From: Pandoraea anapnoica
GTDB taxonomy: Bacteria > Pseudomonadota > Gammaproteobacteria > Burkholderiales > Burkholderiaceae
Direction of reading: 5' to 3'
DNA length: 64,000 nucleotides
Assembly (NCBI RefSeq): GCF_902459765.1
Contig: NZ_CABPSP010000001.1
Coordinates: forward strand, 186,001 to 250,000
The position numbers were made by a program, and so were the translations under genes. Shown one piece after another: positions 9,492-20,909 of the stretch. The first letter of the stretch is position 1, and every line of letters starts with the position of its first letter. The notes beneath the pieces were generated by a model. It ran no database searches. It had not been told where the DNA came from and saw only the letters and a list, made by a program, of their open reading frames with translations.

Positions 9492-10858
9492 GCCGACACC
9501 TCCTCTTGCATCGATGCATCGAAGGCGGCGAGCGTTTGCGTGGCCAGCCAGTCGATTGTGCCGTCGTCGAGTACGTAAGGGGGCATCAAGTACACCGTCG
9601 AGCCGATAGGGCGCAGCAGCACGCCACGCGCGCGTGCTTCGGTGTAGAAGCGCTTCGCGAAGACACCCGCCGCGCCGGGGGTGTCCGGCAACACGGCGTC
9701 GAACGCCCAGATCATGCCGCGATGACGGAAATGCTTCGCGCGCGGATCGTCGGCCAGCGGTGCGAGGGCTTGCGTCAGACGCGCCGCGCGCACGGTATTT
9801 CTCGCGAGGACGTCGTCGTCCGCAAAGATGTCGAGCGTGGCCAGCGCGGCACGGCACGCCAGCGGATTGCCGGTGTACGAGTGCGAGTGCAGGAAGCCAC
9901 GCGCGGTGTCGTCGTCGTAGAAGGCGTCGTAGATCGCGTCGCGCGAGAGCACGAGCGAGAGCGGCAGATAGCCGCCGCTGATGCCCTTGGAGAGCGTCAG
10001 CAGATCGGGCCAGATACCGGCCTGCTCGCTGGCGAAGAACGTGCCGGTGCGGCCACAACCGACGGCGATTTCGTCCGCGATCATGTGTGCGCCGTGCTTG
10101 TCGCAGAGCGCGCGTACGAGGCGCAGGTATTCGGGATCGTGCATCGCCATGCCCGCGGCGCATTGCACGAGCGGCTCGACGATGACGGCGGCGATGCGTC
10201 CTTCGCGTTGCGTGAGCAGCGTGTCGAGTTCGTCTGCGGCACGACGCGCGACATCCACGGCCGTCTCGCCATCGCGCGCATGACGGGCATCGGGCGACGC
10301 TACGACGTGCGCATGTCGCAACAGCGGATCGTAGGCGTCACGGAACAGGGCAACGTCGGTAACGGCCAGCGCACCGAGCGTTTCGCCGTGGTAGCCGTTG
10401 CGCACGCAGACGAATTCGCATTTGTCGCTGTGGCCCTGATTGCGCCATGCGTGAAAGCTCATCTTCAGCGCGATCTCGACGGCCGACGCACCGTCGGACG
10501 CGAAGAACGCGTGGCCGAGCACGCCGCCGGTCAATGCCGACAGGCGTTCGGACAAGGACACGACGGGCTCATGCGTGAAGCCTGCGAGCATCGCGTGTTC
10601 GAGGCGGCCCAACTGATCGATCAGCGCCGCATTGATGCGCGGGTTCGCGTGGCCGAACAGATTGACCCACCACGAACTGATCGCATCGAGGTAGCGTTCG
10701 CCGCCGGTATCGACGAGCCATGGCCCTTCGCCGTGAGACAGCGCGACGAGGGGCAGCTTTGCCTGTTGCTTCATCTGCGTGCAGGGGTGCCAGACCTGTC
10801 GCAGACTGCGCGCGGCGAGATCGCCGGGACCATTGGGGGGGCGCGGGGAGGCGTCCAT
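9488..10858 (-). CDS. bioA: adenosylmethionine-8-amino-7-oxononanoate aminotransferase
   Basis: 456 residues, class III PLP aminotransferase. It uses S-adenosylmethionine as amino donor to make 7,8-diaminopelargonate. Diagnostic segments are [10 protein letters not shown] near the N-terminus, [21 protein letters not shown], and the PLP lysine in [12 protein letters not shown]. The start at 10858 follows a GGAG (AAGGAGTCAAAG before the ATG). It is the first gene of the bio operon. It overlaps bioF by four bases and has a possible promoter and a palindrome upstream. Confidence 0.96.
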   Translation of the reverse strand: MDASPRPPNGPGDLAARSLRQVWHPCTQMKQQAKLPLVALSHGEGPWLVDTGGERYLDAISSWWVNLFGHANPRINAALIDQLGRLEHAMLAGFTHEPVVSLSERLSALTGGVLGHAFFASDGASAVEIALKMSFHAWRNQGHSDKCEFVCVRNGYHGETLGALAVTDVALFRDAYDPLLRHAHVVASPDARHARDGETAVDVARRAADELDTLLTQREGRIAAVIVEPLVQCAAGMAMHDPEYLRLVRALCDKHGAHMIADEIAVGCGRTGTFFASEQAGIWPDLLTLSKGISGGYLPLSLVLSRDAIYDAFYDDDTARGFLHSHSYTGNPLACRAALATLDIFADDDVLARNTVRAARLTQALAPLADDPRAKHFRHRGMIWAFDAVLPDTPGAAGVFAKRFYTEARARGVLLRPIGSTVYLMPPYVLDDGTIDWLATQTLAAFDASMQEEVSA

Positions 10859-11177
10859 CTTTGACTCCTTGGAGGGCCGTGACGGGCGATGAGCCGGGCG
10901 AGATGCCCGACGCTCGTCGTCCGTCTGGCTGGCCGGTGCGGGGCATTGCGCGCTGCGCTGCTGCACGTGGCCGGAGGTGGGGGATGGGCGCATGGTAGGC
11001 AAAGCGATTTGGCAGGGCAATAGGCGGATTTGGTGCGAAAACTCGCTGTTTTGTGAGCCGTAAAGAGACGTTATCGACAATTTCGTAAAACCCGCCGATA
11101 ACGTTCCGGCATCTCCGCCGTCACCCCTTCCAAAAAAATTTTGTAACCGTCGAAATGGAGGATTTCCGTGCGTTCGC
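10859..11177 (-). promoter_or_regulatory. bioA upstream region: candidate promoter and 9+9 palindrome
   Basis: This 319-base gap between liuC and bioA has no gene. On the minus strand, TTGCCC (11015-11020) and TACCAT (10992-10997), 17 bases apart, form a plausible sigma70 promoter about 130 bases before bioA. Further upstream, ACGTTATCG (11068-11076) and CGATAACGT (11096-11104) are perfect inverted repeats with a 19-base spacer, centred near -100 of that promoter. That is a spacing expected of an activator. The half TTATCGACAA resembles, with one mismatch, the TTATMKATAA site described for BioR in alphaproteobacteria, but that likeness is weak. The resident BirA lacks a DNA-binding domain, so some other regulator is expected. 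Confidence 0.45.
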
Positions 11178-11969
11178 TCAGGACGCGTCGCGCCACGACG
11201 GCGAGCGCTTCTCCAGGAACGAACGCACCCCTTCACGACCCTCGTCGGAGGCCCGGATCTTCGCGATGCGCTCGGCCGTGTCGGCGATGGCCGTCTCGTC
11301 GATGGCGCGCACGGCGAAGTCCTGCACAAGGCGCTTGCACTCTTTCACCGCGTTCGGGCTGTTGTCAACGAGTGCCTTCGCCAGTGCGCCGATGGTGCTG
11401 TCGAGCGTATCGGCGGTAACGACTTCATGTACCAGGCCGAGACGCTGCGCCGTGGTGGCAGTGAAGCGTTCCGCCGTCACGAAGTAGCGGCGCGACGCCT
11501 GCTCGCCCAGCGCGCGAATCACATATGGGCCGATGGTGGCGGGAATCAGACCGAGCTTGGCTTCGGACAGGCAGAAGTGCGCCGTGTCGACGGCGACCAC
11601 GATGTCCGCCACGGCCGCGAGGCCGACACCGCCTGCGTACGTGTCGCCCTGCACGCGCGCGATCACCGGCTTCGGGCAGCGATAGATCGTGCTGAGCATG
11701 ACGGCGAGCGTCATGGCGTCGGCGCGGTTCTCGGTGTCCGAGTAACCGGCCATCTTCTTCATCCAGTTCAGATCGGCGCCTGCGCAGAACGCGACGCCTT
11801 CAGCGGCGAGCACGATGGCGCGCACGTCGTCGTTCGTCGCCAGCGCGCGAAACGTGCCGGTCAGTTCTTCGATGACGGTTTCGTTGAACGCGTTGCGCAC
11901 GTCCGGACGGTTGAGCGTGACGGTGGCGACGTGGGCGTCGACACTGAGCTTGAGCGTAGCGAGTTGCAT
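11178..11969 (-). CDS. liuC: methylglutaconyl-CoA hydratase (enoyl-CoA hydratase family)
   Basis: 263 residues of the crotonase fold. It is predicted to hydrate 3-methylglutaconyl-CoA to HMG-CoA after the MCC step. VAFCAGADLNWMKKMAGYS contains the oxyanion-hole segment, and GLIPATIGPYVIRALGE is typical of the LiuC subgroup. The ATG at 11969 was chosen because it begins the conserved core. It lies 32 bases after the liuB stop, so the two are almost certainly co-transcribed. The assignment over a generic hydratase rests on this linkage. Confidence 0.88.
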   Translation of the reverse strand: MQLATLKLSVDAHVATVTLNRPDVRNAFNETVIEELTGTFRALATNDDVRAIVLAAEGVAFCAGADLNWMKKMAGYSDTENRADAMTLAVMLSTIYRCPKPVIARVQGDTYAGGVGLAAVADIVVAVDTAHFCLSEAKLGLIPATIGPYVIRALGEQASRRYFVTAERFTATTAQRLGLVHEVVTADTLDSTIGALAKALVDNSPNAVKECKRLVQDFAVRAIDETAIADTAERIAKIRASDEGREGVRSFLEKRSPSWRDAS

Positions 11970-12001
11970 GACGGAATTCCTCGATGGACCGGTGTGGGCG
12001 A

Positions 12002-13609
12002 TTACATGCGGAAAAGGCCGAAGCGCGTTTCCGGAATCGGCGCATTGAGCGCGGCCGACAGGCCGAGACCGAGCACTGTGCGCGTGTCTGCCGGATCGAT
12101 CACGCCGTCGTCCCACAGGCGCGCGCTCGCGTAGAACGGATGTCCCTGACGTTCATACTGATCGCGGATCGGCTGCTTGAAGGCGTCTTCTTCTTCCGCG
12201 CTCCACTGCCCACCCTTGCCTTCGATGCCATCGCGTTTGACCGTGGCCAGCACCGACGCGGCCTGCTCACCGCCCATCACCGAGATGCGCGCGTTCGGCC
12301 ACATCCACAGGAAACGCGGCGAGTAAGCGCGACCGCACATGCCGTAGTTACCGGCGCCGAACGAGCCGCCGATGATGACGGTAAACTTCGGCACGTTCGC
12401 GGTGGCGACGGCCGTCACCATCTTCGCGCCGTGCTTGGCGATGCCTTCGTTTTCGTACTTGCGCCCGACCATGAAGCCCGTGATGTTCTGCAAGAAGATC
12501 AGCGGGATCTTGCGCTGGCAGCACAGTTCGATGAAGTGCGCGCCCTTTTGCGCGGACTCGGAGAACAGAATGCCGTTGTTCGCCACGATGCCGACCGGAT
12601 AGCCCCAGAGATGCGCGAAGCCGCACACCAGCGTGGTGCCGTAGCGCGCCTTGAATTCGTCGAACTCGGAGCCGTCGACCAGACGCGCGATCACTTCGCG
12701 CACGTCGAACGGTTTCTTCGTGTCGGCGGGGATCACGCCGTACAGTTCACGCGCGTCGTACTTCGGTTCGACGGGTGTCTTCGTGGCGACGGTCGCTGGC
12801 TTGCGACGATTGAGGTTCGCGGCGATGCTGCGCGCGATGGATAGCGCGTGTGCGTCGTTCTGCGCGAAGTGGTCGGCGACACCCGACAGGCGCGTGTGGA
12901 CGTCCGCACCGCCGAGATCCTCGGCGCTGACTTCTTCGCCCGTGGCAGCCTTCACCAGCGGTGGGCCGCCGAGGAAAATCGTGCCTTGTTCCTTGACGAT
13001 GATCGACTCGTCGCTCATGGCGGGCACATACGCGCCGCCGGCGGTGCACGAGCCCATCACCACGGCGATCTGCGGAATGCCCTGCGCCGACATCTGAGCC
13101 TGGTTATAGAAGATGCGGCCGAAGTGATCGCGATCGGGGAAGACGTCGTCCTGATTGGGCAGGTTCGCGCCGCCCGAGTCGACCAGATAGATGCACGGCA
13201 GATGGTTCTGCTCGGCGATCTCCTGCGCGCGCAGGTGCTTCTTGACCGTCATCGGGTAGTACGTGCCGCCCTTGACTGTGGCGTCGTTACAGACGATCAC
13301 GCATTCCTGACCGGACACGCGGCCGATGCCCGTGATGATGCCCGCGCCCGGTGCGTCATCGTGATACATGCCGGTCGCGGCGAGTTGCGAGAGTTCGAGA
13401 AACGGCGAACCCGGATCGAGCAGTTGTTGCACGCGATCGCGCGGCAGCAGCTTGCCACGGCCTGTGTGCTTCTTGCGTGCAGCCTCACCGCCGCCACCGG
13501 CCAGTTGCGCGATACGGGCGCGCAGTTCGTCGACTACGGTCTGCATGGCGGACGCGTTGCGTGCAAAGTCTTCGCCGCGCGGGTTGAGTTTGCTTTCGAG
13601 AATCGGCAT
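12002..13609 (-). CDS. liuB: methylcrotonyl-CoA carboxylase carboxyltransferase beta subunit
   Basis: 535 residues. It transfers the carboxyl from biotin on LiuD to 3-methylcrotonyl-CoA. It has the crotonase-like carboxyltransferase halves with [30 protein letters not shown], and [20 protein letters not shown]. Its length and these segments match MCC beta rather than propionyl-CoA carboxylase beta. It is immediately upstream of liuC. Its partner LiuD lies ~6 kb further along the same strand beyond the bio genes. Confidence 0.94.
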   Translation of the reverse strand: MPILESKLNPRGEDFARNASAMQTVVDELRARIAQLAGGGGEAARKKHTGRGKLLPRDRVQQLLDPGSPFLELSQLAATGMYHDDAPGAGIITGIGRVSGQECVIVCNDATVKGGTYYPMTVKKHLRAQEIAEQNHLPCIYLVDSGGANLPNQDDVFPDRDHFGRIFYNQAQMSAQGIPQIAVVMGSCTAGGAYVPAMSDESIIVKEQGTIFLGGPPLVKAATGEEVSAEDLGGADVHTRLSGVADHFAQNDAHALSIARSIAANLNRRKPATVATKTPVEPKYDARELYGVIPADTKKPFDVREVIARLVDGSEFDEFKARYGTTLVCGFAHLWGYPVGIVANNGILFSESAQKGAHFIELCCQRKIPLIFLQNITGFMVGRKYENEGIAKHGAKMVTAVATANVPKFTVIIGGSFGAGNYGMCGRAYSPRFLWMWPNARISVMGGEQAASVLATVKRDGIEGKGGQWSAEEEDAFKQPIRDQYERQGHPFYASARLWDDGVIDPADTRTVLGLGLSAALNAPIPETRFGLFRM

Positions 13610-13695
13610 GTGACGAAATCCGGTGGAGTGTGAGTTTTAGTTGAGTGCTTGTGCTTGGCGACGTGGCGAGCGATGTACTGAATGTCGTCGCGAGA

Positions 13696-14103
13696 TCAGT
13701 CGAACAGGTCGCCGTCGATGTAGCGCCAGCGGCCGTCGTCGGTGCGCTCGAAGCGACTGCGTTCGTGCAGTCGGTGGGCGCGTCCGCCTACCTTGTACCG
13801 GGCGACAAATTCGACTTCGGCATGGTGTTCGTCGCGTTGCAGATGCGCTTTGACCTGAAGGCCGAGCCACTGCGGGGCGTCGCCGAAATCGAGCGTCGCG
13901 GGACGCGTGCGTGCCGCCCACGTGTCGAGCAGATACGGCGCGTTCTGGCGCACGAACGCCGTGTAGCGCGAGCGCATCAGCGCTTCCGCCGTGGGCGGAA
14001 TCTCGCCGTGTTCGAGGTAACGCGCGCAGCAATCCTCGAACGCGAGGCCGCCGCACGGGCAGCCTTCACGGTCCTTGTCTTGCGGCGATTGGGGGCTTGC
14101 CAT
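13696..14103 (-). CDS. YchJ-family (UPF0225) SEC-C motif protein
   Basis: 135 residues. The N-terminus has CPCGGLAFEDCCARYL, the metal-binding SEC-C motif also found at the SecA tail. The rest, starting with TAEALMRSRYTAFVR, is the NTF2-like fold of YchJ proteins. The molecular role of this family is not established. The start at 14103 places the SEC-C motif at the usual position. It lies 29 bases downstream of the HCCA-isomerase-like gene and upstream of liuB. Confidence 0.85.
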   Translation of the reverse strand: MASPQSPQDKDREGCPCGGLAFEDCCARYLEHGEIPPTAEALMRSRYTAFVRQNAPYLLDTWAARTRPATLDFGDAPQWLGLQVKAHLQRDEHHAEVEFVARYKVGGRAHRLHERSRFERTDDGRWRYIDGDLFD

Positions 14104-14132
14104 CGTATGTCGTGCCTTGTGGTGTTTCAGTG

Positions 14133-14738
14133 TCAGATCTTGCCGTGTTTCAGACAGGCCTCGACCTGCGCGAAACGGTCGAAACCCCAGAACGGTTCGC
14201 CGTCCACGATCACGAACGGCGAGCCGAACACGCCGCGCGCCATCGCCAGATCGATCTCGGCTTTGAGATGGTCCTTGGCGGCGGGCGAGTGCATGCCGAT
14301 GTCGAGGGCCGCACCGTCGATGCCGAGCGCTTCGCCGAGCCGCACCAGTTCTGCCGGGTCGCCGATGTTCACGTCGTCGACGTAGAGCGCGCGGAAGATC
14401 GACTTCGCGAACTCTGCCGACAAGTCGCCACCGCGATGGTCCTGCACCCACAACACGGCGCGCTCGGCGGCTTGTGTGGGGATCGGGAAATGCGTCGGCC
14501 GCTTGTAGTCGATGCCGTGAAATCGCGCCGTGCGCGCCACGTCGTTCTTCAGATACTCCGTTTTGATCGGATGCTGCACCGGTGCGCCCGTGCCGTTCAC
14601 CTTGTAGACGATGTCGAGCAGGATCGGATGCCACGCGACGCCACGCCCATTGCGCGAAGCGATGTCGTCGATGCAGGTGCTCGCAAAATACCCATACGGG
14701 GATGCGAAGTCGAAATAAAAATCGATGGCGGACGTCAT
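14133..14738 (-). CDS. 2-hydroxychromene-2-carboxylate isomerase/DsbA-family protein
   Basis: 201 residues with a thioredoxin-like DsbA fold. The start MTSAIDFYFDFASPYGYFAST shows the SPY motif that replaces CxxC in HCCA isomerases (kappa-class glutathione transferase-like), so it is probably a glutathione-dependent isomerase and not a disulfide oxidase. FGSPFVIVDGEPFWGFDR near the C-terminus carries the conserved cis-proline. The start at 14738 was chosen because it begins the fold. The substrate is unknown. It lies between an SDR and ychJ on the same strand. Confidence 0.85.
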   Translation of the reverse strand: MTSAIDFYFDFASPYGYFASTCIDDIASRNGRGVAWHPILLDIVYKVNGTGAPVQHPIKTEYLKNDVARTARFHGIDYKRPTHFPIPTQAAERAVLWVQDHRGGDLSAEFAKSIFRALYVDDVNIGDPAELVRLGEALGIDGAALDIGMHSPAAKDHLKAEIDLAMARGVFGSPFVIVDGEPFWGFDRFAQVEACLKHGKI

Positions 14739-14842
14739 GTTGGCTCCGTTTCCGAGTGACGTTTCTGGCCCGCGAATCAAAAGATACGGCGGTGTGGCAA
14801 CAGCGTCTTATAGGTGTTACAGGTGCTACGGTACTGCGTGAT

Positions 14843-15520
<678 letters not shown>

Positions 15521-15605
15521 GACGTCGATGTGTCTCCGTAGTAACGGTGAACCGGCGTTGGACGCCGGCGTGAGTTCAGACGCGTGGGCCGGTCGAACGA
15601 GTCAG

Positions 15606-16790
15606 TCAGACGAGTTCGATGGCCATCGCCGTCGCTTCGCCGCCACCGATACACAGGCTCGCCACGCCACGCTTGCCGCCGGTCTTGCGCAGTGCGCCGA
15701 TCAGCGTGACGAGAATGCGTGCGCCGGACGCGCCGATCGGATGGCCGAGCGCACACGCGCCGCCGTGAATGTTGACCTTGCCGTGCGGCAGATCGAATTC
15801 GTGCATCGCGGCCATCGCGACGACGGCGAACGCTTCGTTGATCTCGAACAGATCGACGTCGGCCGTCGACCAGCCGGTCTTCTCGAACAGCTTGCGCATC
15901 GCGCCGACCGGGGCGGTCGTGAACAGGCCCGGTTGTTGCGCGAAGGTGCTGTGACCGGCGATGCGGGCGAGAGGCGTGAGACCGAGGCGTTTGGCCGTCG
16001 ATTCGCGCATGAGTACGAGCGCGGCAGCGCCGTCGGAGATCGACGACGAGTTGGCGGCCGTGACCGTGCCGTCCTTGCGGAAGGCGGCCTTGAGCGTCGG
16101 GATCTTTTCGGGATTGGCCTTGAACGGTTGCTCGTCCTGCTCGACGACGGTGTCGCCCTTGCGGCCGGGCACCGTCACAGCGGTGATTTCCCACGCGAAA
16201 GAGCCGTCTTTCGTGGCGTTCTGCGCGCGTTCGAGAGAGGCAATGGCGAAGGCGTCCTGCGCTTCGCGGGTGAATGCGTAACGGTCGGCGCACTCCTCGG
16301 CGAAGGTGCCCATCAGGCGACCTTTGTCGTAAGCGTCTTCCAGACCGTCGAAGAACATGTGGTCGATGACCTGACCGTGACCCATGCGCATACCGGCGCG
16401 CGCCTTGGGCAGGAGATAAGGCGCGTTGCTCATGCTTTCCATGCCGCCAGCGACGATCACGTCGGCACTACCGGCAACGAGCATGTCGTGCGCGAACATC
16501 GCGGCACGCATGCCGGAGCCGCACATCTTGTTGACGGTGGTGGCGCCGGCTGCGAGCGGCAGACCGGCACCGAGCGAGGCCTGACGCGCAGGTGCCTGCC
16601 CCTGACCGGCGGGTAGCACGCAGCCCATGACGACTTCGTCGACCTGCTCCGGTTTCAGGCCGGCGCGTTCGACAGCCGCGCGAATAGCGGCGGCACCGAG
16701 TTGGGGCGCGGCGACATCGCCGAATACCCCTTGCAGGCCGCCCATCGGTGTGCGGGCAGCGGAAACGATGACGATCGGGTCTTGTTGCAT
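15606..16790 (-). CDS. acetyl-CoA C-acyltransferase (thiolase)
   Basis: 394 residues, standard thiolase length. The acyl-accepting cysteine is Cys90 in [10 protein letters not shown]. The C-terminal half has INEAFAV, the histidine in [14 protein letters not shown], and the second active cysteine in SLCIGGGE. I chose the ATG at 16790, preceded by GGAG seven bases upstream, over the ATG at 16802. In this setting it could cleave acetoacetyl-CoA formed at the end of leucine degradation. A biosynthetic role in polyhydroxybutyrate is also possible. Confidence 0.9.
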   Translation of the reverse strand: MQQDPIVIVSAARTPMGGLQGVFGDVAAPQLGAAAIRAAVERAGLKPEQVDEVVMGCVLPAGQGQAPARQASLGAGLPLAAGATTVNKMCGSGMRAAMFAHDMLVAGSADVIVAGGMESMSNAPYLLPKARAGMRMGHGQVIDHMFFDGLEDAYDKGRLMGTFAEECADRYAFTREAQDAFAIASLERAQNATKDGSFAWEITAVTVPGRKGDTVVEQDEQPFKANPEKIPTLKAAFRKDGTVTAANSSSISDGAAALVLMRESTAKRLGLTPLARIAGHSTFAQQPGLFTTAPVGAMRKLFEKTGWSTADVDLFEINEAFAVVAMAAMHEFDLPHGKVNIHGGACALGHPIGASGARILVTLIGALRKTGGKRGVASLCIGGGEATAMAIELV

Positions 16791-16813
16791 GGCAATCTCC
16801 ATAAAAGGGGTTG

Positions 16814-16856
16814 CGTGGCTGACGCTGCGTCCTGACAGACCGGTGCGTCAGCCACG
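16814..16856. terminator. 12-base-pair hairpin between carbonic anhydrase and thiolase genes
   Basis: CGTGGCTGACGC (16814-16825) and GCGTCAGCCACG (16845-16856) are perfect inverted repeats with a 19-base loop. On the minus strand it lies after the carbonic-anhydrase gene and is followed by CAACCCCTTTT, so it could be a weak terminator or a processing site that splits the long minus-strand block. Confidence 0.45.
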
Positions 16857-16931
16857 AATATCCAATGCTTCAATCTTCCGTCGTCCACGCGCCCGCTTGC
16901 GCGCCTGAGTGGCCTGGGTTCGCCTAAGCGA

Positions 16932-17612
16932 TCAGGTGCGTGGATGACGTAATTCGGCCATCGCTTCCACGCAGCGATCATAGATACGCGGCAGGGATTC
17001 GAGGCTGTTCACCGACATGCGCAGGTCGCGCACCAGACCGTCGCGCAGGCCGTACACCCAGCCGTGCACCGTGACCGGTTGGTTGCGGGCCCAGGCGTCG
17101 CGCAGGACGGTGGTGTGACAAATATTCACGACCTGTTCGATGGCGTTCAACTCGCACAGGCGATCGTGACGGGCGTCACGCGAGGGCAGCGCGTCGATCT
17201 GGTCGACGTGGCGCTCGTAGACGTCGCGCACGTGGCGCAGCCAGTTATCGACGAGGCCCATCTTTGCACCGTCGAGCGCTGCGCCCACGCCGCCGCAGCC
17301 GTAGTGGCCGACGACCATGATGTGACGCACTTTCAGCACTTCGACGGCGAACTGCAAAACCGACAGGCAGTTCAGGTCGCTGTGCACCACCACGTTCGCA
17401 ATATTGCGGTGGACGAACACTTCGCCCGGCGCCAGTCCGGTGATCTGGTTCGCGGGCACGCGCGAATCCGAGCAGCCGATCCAGAGGTATTCCGGGGTCT
17501 GAAGCTTGGCCAGACGCTCGAAAAACGCGGGATCTTCCGCGTTCACGCTGGCAACCCAGGCGCGGTTGTTATCGAGCAGATGGATGAGAGGTTGGTCTTT
17601 GTCTTCGGTCAT
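16932..17612 (-). CDS. can: beta-carbonic anhydrase
   Basis: 226 residues. It interconverts CO2 and bicarbonate. The zinc ligands are visible: Cys47 and Asp49 in IGCSDSRVP, and His103 and Cys106 in GHYGCGG. This is a Can-type enzyme of the E. coli class. It lies on the same strand as the biotin-dependent carboxylase genes, so it could supply bicarbonate to MCC, which is an inference from position. It is 63 bases downstream of aceK. Confidence 0.94.
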   Translation of the reverse strand: MTEDKDQPLIHLLDNNRAWVASVNAEDPAFFERLAKLQTPEYLWIGCSDSRVPANQITGLAPGEVFVHRNIANVVVHSDLNCLSVLQFAVEVLKVRHIMVVGHYGCGGVGAALDGAKMGLVDNWLRHVRDVYERHVDQIDALPSRDARHDRLCELNAIEQVVNICHTTVLRDAWARNQPVTVHGWVYGLRDGLVRDLRMSVNSLESLPRIYDRCVEAMAELRHPRT

Positions 17613-17675
17613 GATCGTGTCATCCGGCGGGCATGTCGTGAGCTGGGAAGCGTCAATGGCGAGGAGGTTCGGCGC

Positions 17676-19505
17676 TCAGGCGACTGCCGCGCGAGGCGGA
17701 GCGTCTGAAGCACCCGAATCCGTGGTGCCGCGAGCGGCACCGTAGCGATTGACGAAACGCAGCGAGACATCGTACGGATAGAAGTCGTGCATCTGTCCGG
17801 CTCGCACCCGATCCTGAAAGCCTTGCCACAGGTCGGGATCGAAGAAATCCGGATGATGCTGGCTCAGATAGCGCCGCACGCGTGCATCTCCCGTCAGAAA
17901 CGTCTCAAACGTCTGCGGAAACACGTCGTGCGGGCCTACACGGTACCAGACTTCCCCCGACATCGCCTCCTCTTCGTTACGCGGTTCCGGCACTCGACGG
18001 ATGTGGCAATCCGTCAGGTATTCCAGTTCGTCGTAATCGTAGAAAACCACCCGGCCGTGACGCGTCACACCGAAATTCTTGTACAGCATGTCGCCCGGAA
18101 ACACGTTCGCCGCCATCAGCTCCTTGATCGCATTGCCGTATTCGAGCATCGCGTGGTCCACCTGGGCGTCCGAGGCAGATTGCAGCCACAGATTGAGCGG
18201 CGTCATGCGCCGCTCGATGTAGCAGTGGCGGATCACCAGCGCGTCGCCGTCGAATTCGAGCAGCGAGGGCACTTCGGTACGGAGCTGGGCGAGCAGGGCG
18301 TCGTCGAAGCGCGAGAGCGGGAAGGCAACGCTGGAGAACTCCAGCGTGTCGGCCATCCTGCCCACGCGATCATGCTGCTTGACCATCAGATACTTCGCTT
18401 TCACCTGCTCGCGTGTCGTCTCCTTGGGTGGCGCGAAGCGCTCGCGAATCAGCTTGAAGACGTATGGATACGAGGGCAGCGTAAACACAAGCATCACCAG
18501 TCCGGGAATGCCCGGTGCGCTCACGAACTTGTCGCTCGAATGCTTCAGGTGATGCAGGAAATCGCGATAGAACAGATTCTTGCCGTGTTTCTGCAAGCCG
18601 ACCGACGTATAGATCTCGGCCTTCGGCTTTCCCGGCATGATCGTGCGCAAAAACTGCACGTAGGCCGACGGCACCTCCATGTCGACCATGAAATACGCAT
18701 GCGAGAAGCTGAACATCACGCGCAGTTGCTCGCCGCGCAGCAGGGCGGTGTCGAGCGTCAGCTTGCCGTGGGCGTCGTGGATGATCGGGACGGCGAACGG
18801 CGTCGTTGTGTCGCCGTTCACGATGCGTCCCACGATATACGCCGCCTTGTTGCGGAAGAACAGCGACGCCAGCACGTGAATCTGGAAATTCGGCGCAGCC
18901 TGGAACTCGGTGAACGTGCCGAACGCTTCTTCGATGGCGCGCATCACATAGCCCACGTCGCGCGATAGATCGGCGAACGGGCGCCTAAGCTGGAAATTCG
19001 TGACGATGCGCGCGAGCGTGGCGGCCATGCCGTCCTGCGCGGGATAGTAGACGCGATACGTCGGCTTCGCGGCGGGCGCGTCGTTCTCGATGTACTCCGT
19101 CGCCACGGCGGGGCGCACGAAGATGAAGCGGTTATTGAAGTACGAACGGTGCAGGATCTTGCAGCACACCGAGTTGAAAAACGTTTCGGCGAGTTCCGGC
19201 TGGCGGTGTTCTGTGAGCAAGCCGATGTAGTGCAGCTTCACTTGCTGCCAGACATCGTCGTCGAGCGACTGCGCGTCGAACTCGTCTTCCAACGTCACGA
19301 TGCATTCGCGCACGCGTTCGTCGTAATAGGCGATGCGGTCGCGCTGAAGCTTCTGGATGCCCATGAAGTCACCGGCTTCGAAACATGCCTGCGCCGCGAC
19401 ACACACCTCGCGGAAGATGCGGTAATGCTTGTCGAAGCCGTCCAGCAGCGTGCGGGCGACGTCGAAAGCAAACTGCGACGACAGGAGTTTCGGGAAGTGA
19501 TTCAT
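17676..19505 (-). CDS. aceK: isocitrate dehydrogenase kinase/phosphatase
   Basis: 609 residues, full length. It phosphorylates isocitrate dehydrogenase to direct carbon into the glyoxylate shunt and reverses this on better carbon sources. Recognisable are the N-terminal regulatory half ([28 protein letters not shown]) and the kinase-like half with [23 protein letters not shown] and [22 protein letters not shown], which holds the catalytic loop. No aceA or aceB is nearby. It follows liuA by 94 bases, which fits use of acetyl-CoA from leucine or fatty-acid breakdown. Confidence 0.96.
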   Translation of the reverse strand: MNHFPKLLSSQFAFDVARTLLDGFDKHYRIFREVCVAAQACFEAGDFMGIQKLQRDRIAYYDERVRECIVTLEDEFDAQSLDDDVWQQVKLHYIGLLTEHRQPELAETFFNSVCCKILHRSYFNNRFIFVRPAVATEYIENDAPAAKPTYRVYYPAQDGMAATLARIVTNFQLRRPFADLSRDVGYVMRAIEEAFGTFTEFQAAPNFQIHVLASLFFRNKAAYIVGRIVNGDTTTPFAVPIIHDAHGKLTLDTALLRGEQLRVMFSFSHAYFMVDMEVPSAYVQFLRTIMPGKPKAEIYTSVGLQKHGKNLFYRDFLHHLKHSSDKFVSAPGIPGLVMLVFTLPSYPYVFKLIRERFAPPKETTREQVKAKYLMVKQHDRVGRMADTLEFSSVAFPLSRFDDALLAQLRTEVPSLLEFDGDALVIRHCYIERRMTPLNLWLQSASDAQVDHAMLEYGNAIKELMAANVFPGDMLYKNFGVTRHGRVVFYDYDELEYLTDCHIRRVPEPRNEEEAMSGEVWYRVGPHDVFPQTFETFLTGDARVRRYLSQHHPDFFDPDLWQGFQDRVRAGQMHDFYPYDVSLRFVNRYGAARGTTDSGASDAPPRAAVA

Positions 19506-19599
19506 ACCGGTCAGGACAGGCGCAGGGCGATGCTTGTGAAGATTGTAGCGCCGCTGCCTGCGCCTGCATGTCCGTCAGTTTCGTGGGCTTTCCTTGTTA

Positions 19600-20781
19600 T
19601 TACATCGTTTCCGAGAACAGTTCGCGGCCGATCAGCATGCGGCGGATCTCCGACGTGCCTGCGCCGATCTCATACAGCTTGGCGTCGCGCCACAGACGAC
19701 CGACCGGATACTCGTTGATATAGCCGTTGCCGCCGAGAATCTGGATCGCTTCACCAGCCATCCACGTCGCCTTTTCGGCCGTGTAGAGAATCACGCCCGC
19801 GCAATCCTTGCGCACCTGACGCACGTGATCGCTGCCCAGCGATTCCAGCTGACGGCCCACGGCGTACAGATACGCGCGGCTTGCCTGAAGGATCGTGTAC
19901 ATGTCGGCGACCTTGCCTTGAATCAACTGGAATTCGCCGATGGACTGACCGAACTGCTTGCGGTCGTGGATGTACGGCACGACCACGTCCATGGCGGCTT
20001 GCATGATGCCGATAGGACCACCTGCGAGCACGGCGCGCTCATAGTCCAGACCGCTCATCAGCACCTTCACGCCGCCGCCGACCTGACCCAGCACGTTTTC
20101 TTCCGGCACTTCCACGTTCTCGAACACCAGTTCGCCCGTGTGCGAGCCACGCATGCCGAGCTTGTCGAGTTTTTGCGCGACCGAGAAGCCCTTCATGCCT
20201 TTCTCGACGATGAACGCGGTCATGCCGCGTGCGCCGGCTTCGATGTCCGTCTTACCGTAGACCACCAGCGTGTCGCAGTCCGGGCCGTTCGTGATCCACA
20301 TCTTCGTGCCGTTGAGCACGTAGCGGTCGCCGCGCTTCTCGGCGCGCAGCTTCATGCTGACGACATCCGATCCGGCGTTCGGCTCGCTCATCGCGAGGGC
20401 GCCCACGTGCTCGCCCGACACCAGCTTCGGCAGATACTTCGCCTTTTGGGCGGCCGTGCCGTTGCGGTGAATCTGGTTCACGCACAGGTTCGAGTGCGCG
20501 CCGTACGACAGACCGATCGAGGCGGAAGCACGCGAGATTTCTTCCATCGCGATCATGTGGGCCAGATAGCCCATGTTCGCGCCGCCGTACTCTTCGGAGA
20601 CCGTCATGCCGAGCACGCCGAGGTCGCCCATCTTGCGCCAGAGGTCCATCGGGAACTGGTCGGTGCGATCCACTTCGGCGGCGCGCGGGGCGATCTCCTT
20701 CGATGCGAAGTTCGCGACCGATTCGCGCAGCATGTCCAGGTCTTCGCCGAGCATGAAATTGAGGCCGGGCAACGTCGTCAT
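19600..20781 (-). CDS. liuA: isovaleryl-CoA dehydrogenase
   Basis: 393 residues, FAD-dependent acyl-CoA dehydrogenase that oxidises isovaleryl-CoA to 3-methylcrotonyl-CoA, passing electrons to ETF. It has [13 protein letters not shown] and [20 protein letters not shown] in the middle, the glutamate in [13 protein letters not shown] as the candidate catalytic base, and [22 protein letters not shown] at the C-terminus. These match isovaleryl-CoA dehydrogenases closely. The ATG at 20781 was chosen. Upstream are a thioesterase gene and a palindrome of the LiuR type, so it is probably induced by branched-chain acyl-CoAs. Confidence 0.93.
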   Translation of the reverse strand: MTTLPGLNFMLGEDLDMLRESVANFASKEIAPRAAEVDRTDQFPMDLWRKMGDLGVLGMTVSEEYGGANMGYLAHMIAMEEISRASASIGLSYGAHSNLCVNQIHRNGTAAQKAKYLPKLVSGEHVGALAMSEPNAGSDVVSMKLRAEKRGDRYVLNGTKMWITNGPDCDTLVVYGKTDIEAGARGMTAFIVEKGMKGFSVAQKLDKLGMRGSHTGELVFENVEVPEENVLGQVGGGVKVLMSGLDYERAVLAGGPIGIMQAAMDVVVPYIHDRKQFGQSIGEFQLIQGKVADMYTILQASRAYLYAVGRQLESLGSDHVRQVRKDCAGVILYTAEKATWMAGEAIQILGGNGYINEYPVGRLWRDAKLYEIGAGTSEIRRMLIGRELFSETM

Positions 20782-20833
20782 GACACAGTCTCCAGTGGTG
20801 GCGCGTGGCGGTTGGCCCGCGCGTATGTTCGAT

Positions 20834-20859
20834 GGTGCTTGCAGGTGCTTGCAGGTGCT
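20834..20859. repeat. 10-base tandem repeat in liuA leader
   Basis: GGTGCTTGCA is repeated 2.6 times head to tail between the thioesterase stop and the liuA start. It is short and may be slippage-prone. No function is evident. Confidence 0.5.
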
Positions 20860-20909
20860 GGGTAAGCGGTGGTGAAGCGGTACTGCGGCTGTCGTTCGTC
20901 TGGCGGACG

